From positions 292,001 through 356,000 of the forward strand of contig NZ_UAPU01000007.1 in assembly GCF_900445255.1 (NCBI RefSeq): DNA of 64,000 nt, written 5' to 3'. The notes beneath the pieces are model-generated. The model did no database searches. It saw nothing but the letters and a program-made list of their open reading frames with translations, and had not been told where the DNA came from. Positions 63,969 to 64,000 of the stretch are shown here, in pieces; within the stretch, counting starts at the first letter, position 1, and the number at the start of each line of letters is the position of its first letter. The stretch comes from Anaerobiospirillum thomasii (GTDB lineage: Bacteria > Pseudomonadota > Gammaproteobacteria > Enterobacterales > Succinivibrionaceae). A program made the position numbers and the translations under genes.

Positions 63969-64000
63969 TAGGCCTACAAGTTTTTTTTAAAGAGGTGCTT

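Overview
The window looks like the chromosome of an AT-rich, anaerobic gammaproteobacterium, most plausibly of the Succinivibrionaceae/Aeromonadales type. This is inferred from the gene set: UspE, TtcA, RimO, SstT, CvrA-type antiporter, class I Fe-S fumarase, a DASS dicarboxylate carrier, AbgT and a family II (Mn) pyrophosphatase. A tRNA cluster Arg-His-Leu also resembles the enterobacterial argX-hisR-leuT operon. Species cannot be fixed from sequence alone.

Layout. 1-1400: the end of a prophage or phage remnant (hypothetical gene, RusA-like resolvase, Q-like antiterminator). 1450-28300: ordinary chromosome. It holds a dicarboxylate transporter, a chemoreceptor, and a metal P-type ATPase with a free-standing HMA chaperone behind two SmtB/CzrA-like palindromes. 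It continues with a hydroxyacid dehydrogenase and DnaT-like protein, folP-zip, a UvrD-like helicase with ttcA and uspE, a lytic transglycosylase beside a DotH/IcmK-like protein, ppaC, rimO, pepT, MFS carriers, a nucleoside hydrolase-MFS-AraC operon, abgT and sstT. 28531-37694: a compact ten-gene Trb-type (MPF-T) type IV secretion operon in the order trbB-C-D-E-F-G-H-I-J-L. No relaxase or coupling protein is visible, and the operon sits between two terminators among housekeeping genes. 37830-46740: a membrane protein, fumarase, tRNA-Ser(GGA), cvrA, asnB, a possible winged-helix protein and ferrochelatase.

46741-63291 is a mobile-element graveyard. A short C-terminal truB-like fragment abuts an IS1634-type transposase. 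Next come two divergent IS21-like modules (istA-istB plus a third small DUF5348-like gene; one also carries a zinc-ribbon gene). The second module is split by an IS66-family element (54584-59765). Its inverted repeats match at 21 of 24 positions and it has an 8-bp target duplication; removing it restores the istA reading frame exactly. This IS66 element carries an extra gene and an unusually long TnpC. The composite abuts a 5'-truncated DDE transposase. 63430-63708 holds three tRNA genes on the minus strand behind a near-consensus sigma70 promoter.

The best candidates for something new are three: the apparently chromosomal Trb-type secretion operon together with the distant DotH-like/transglycosylase pair; the IS21 lineage with a conserved third gene and repeat-rich ends; and the IS66 element with a passenger protein made of two tandem copies of one domain.
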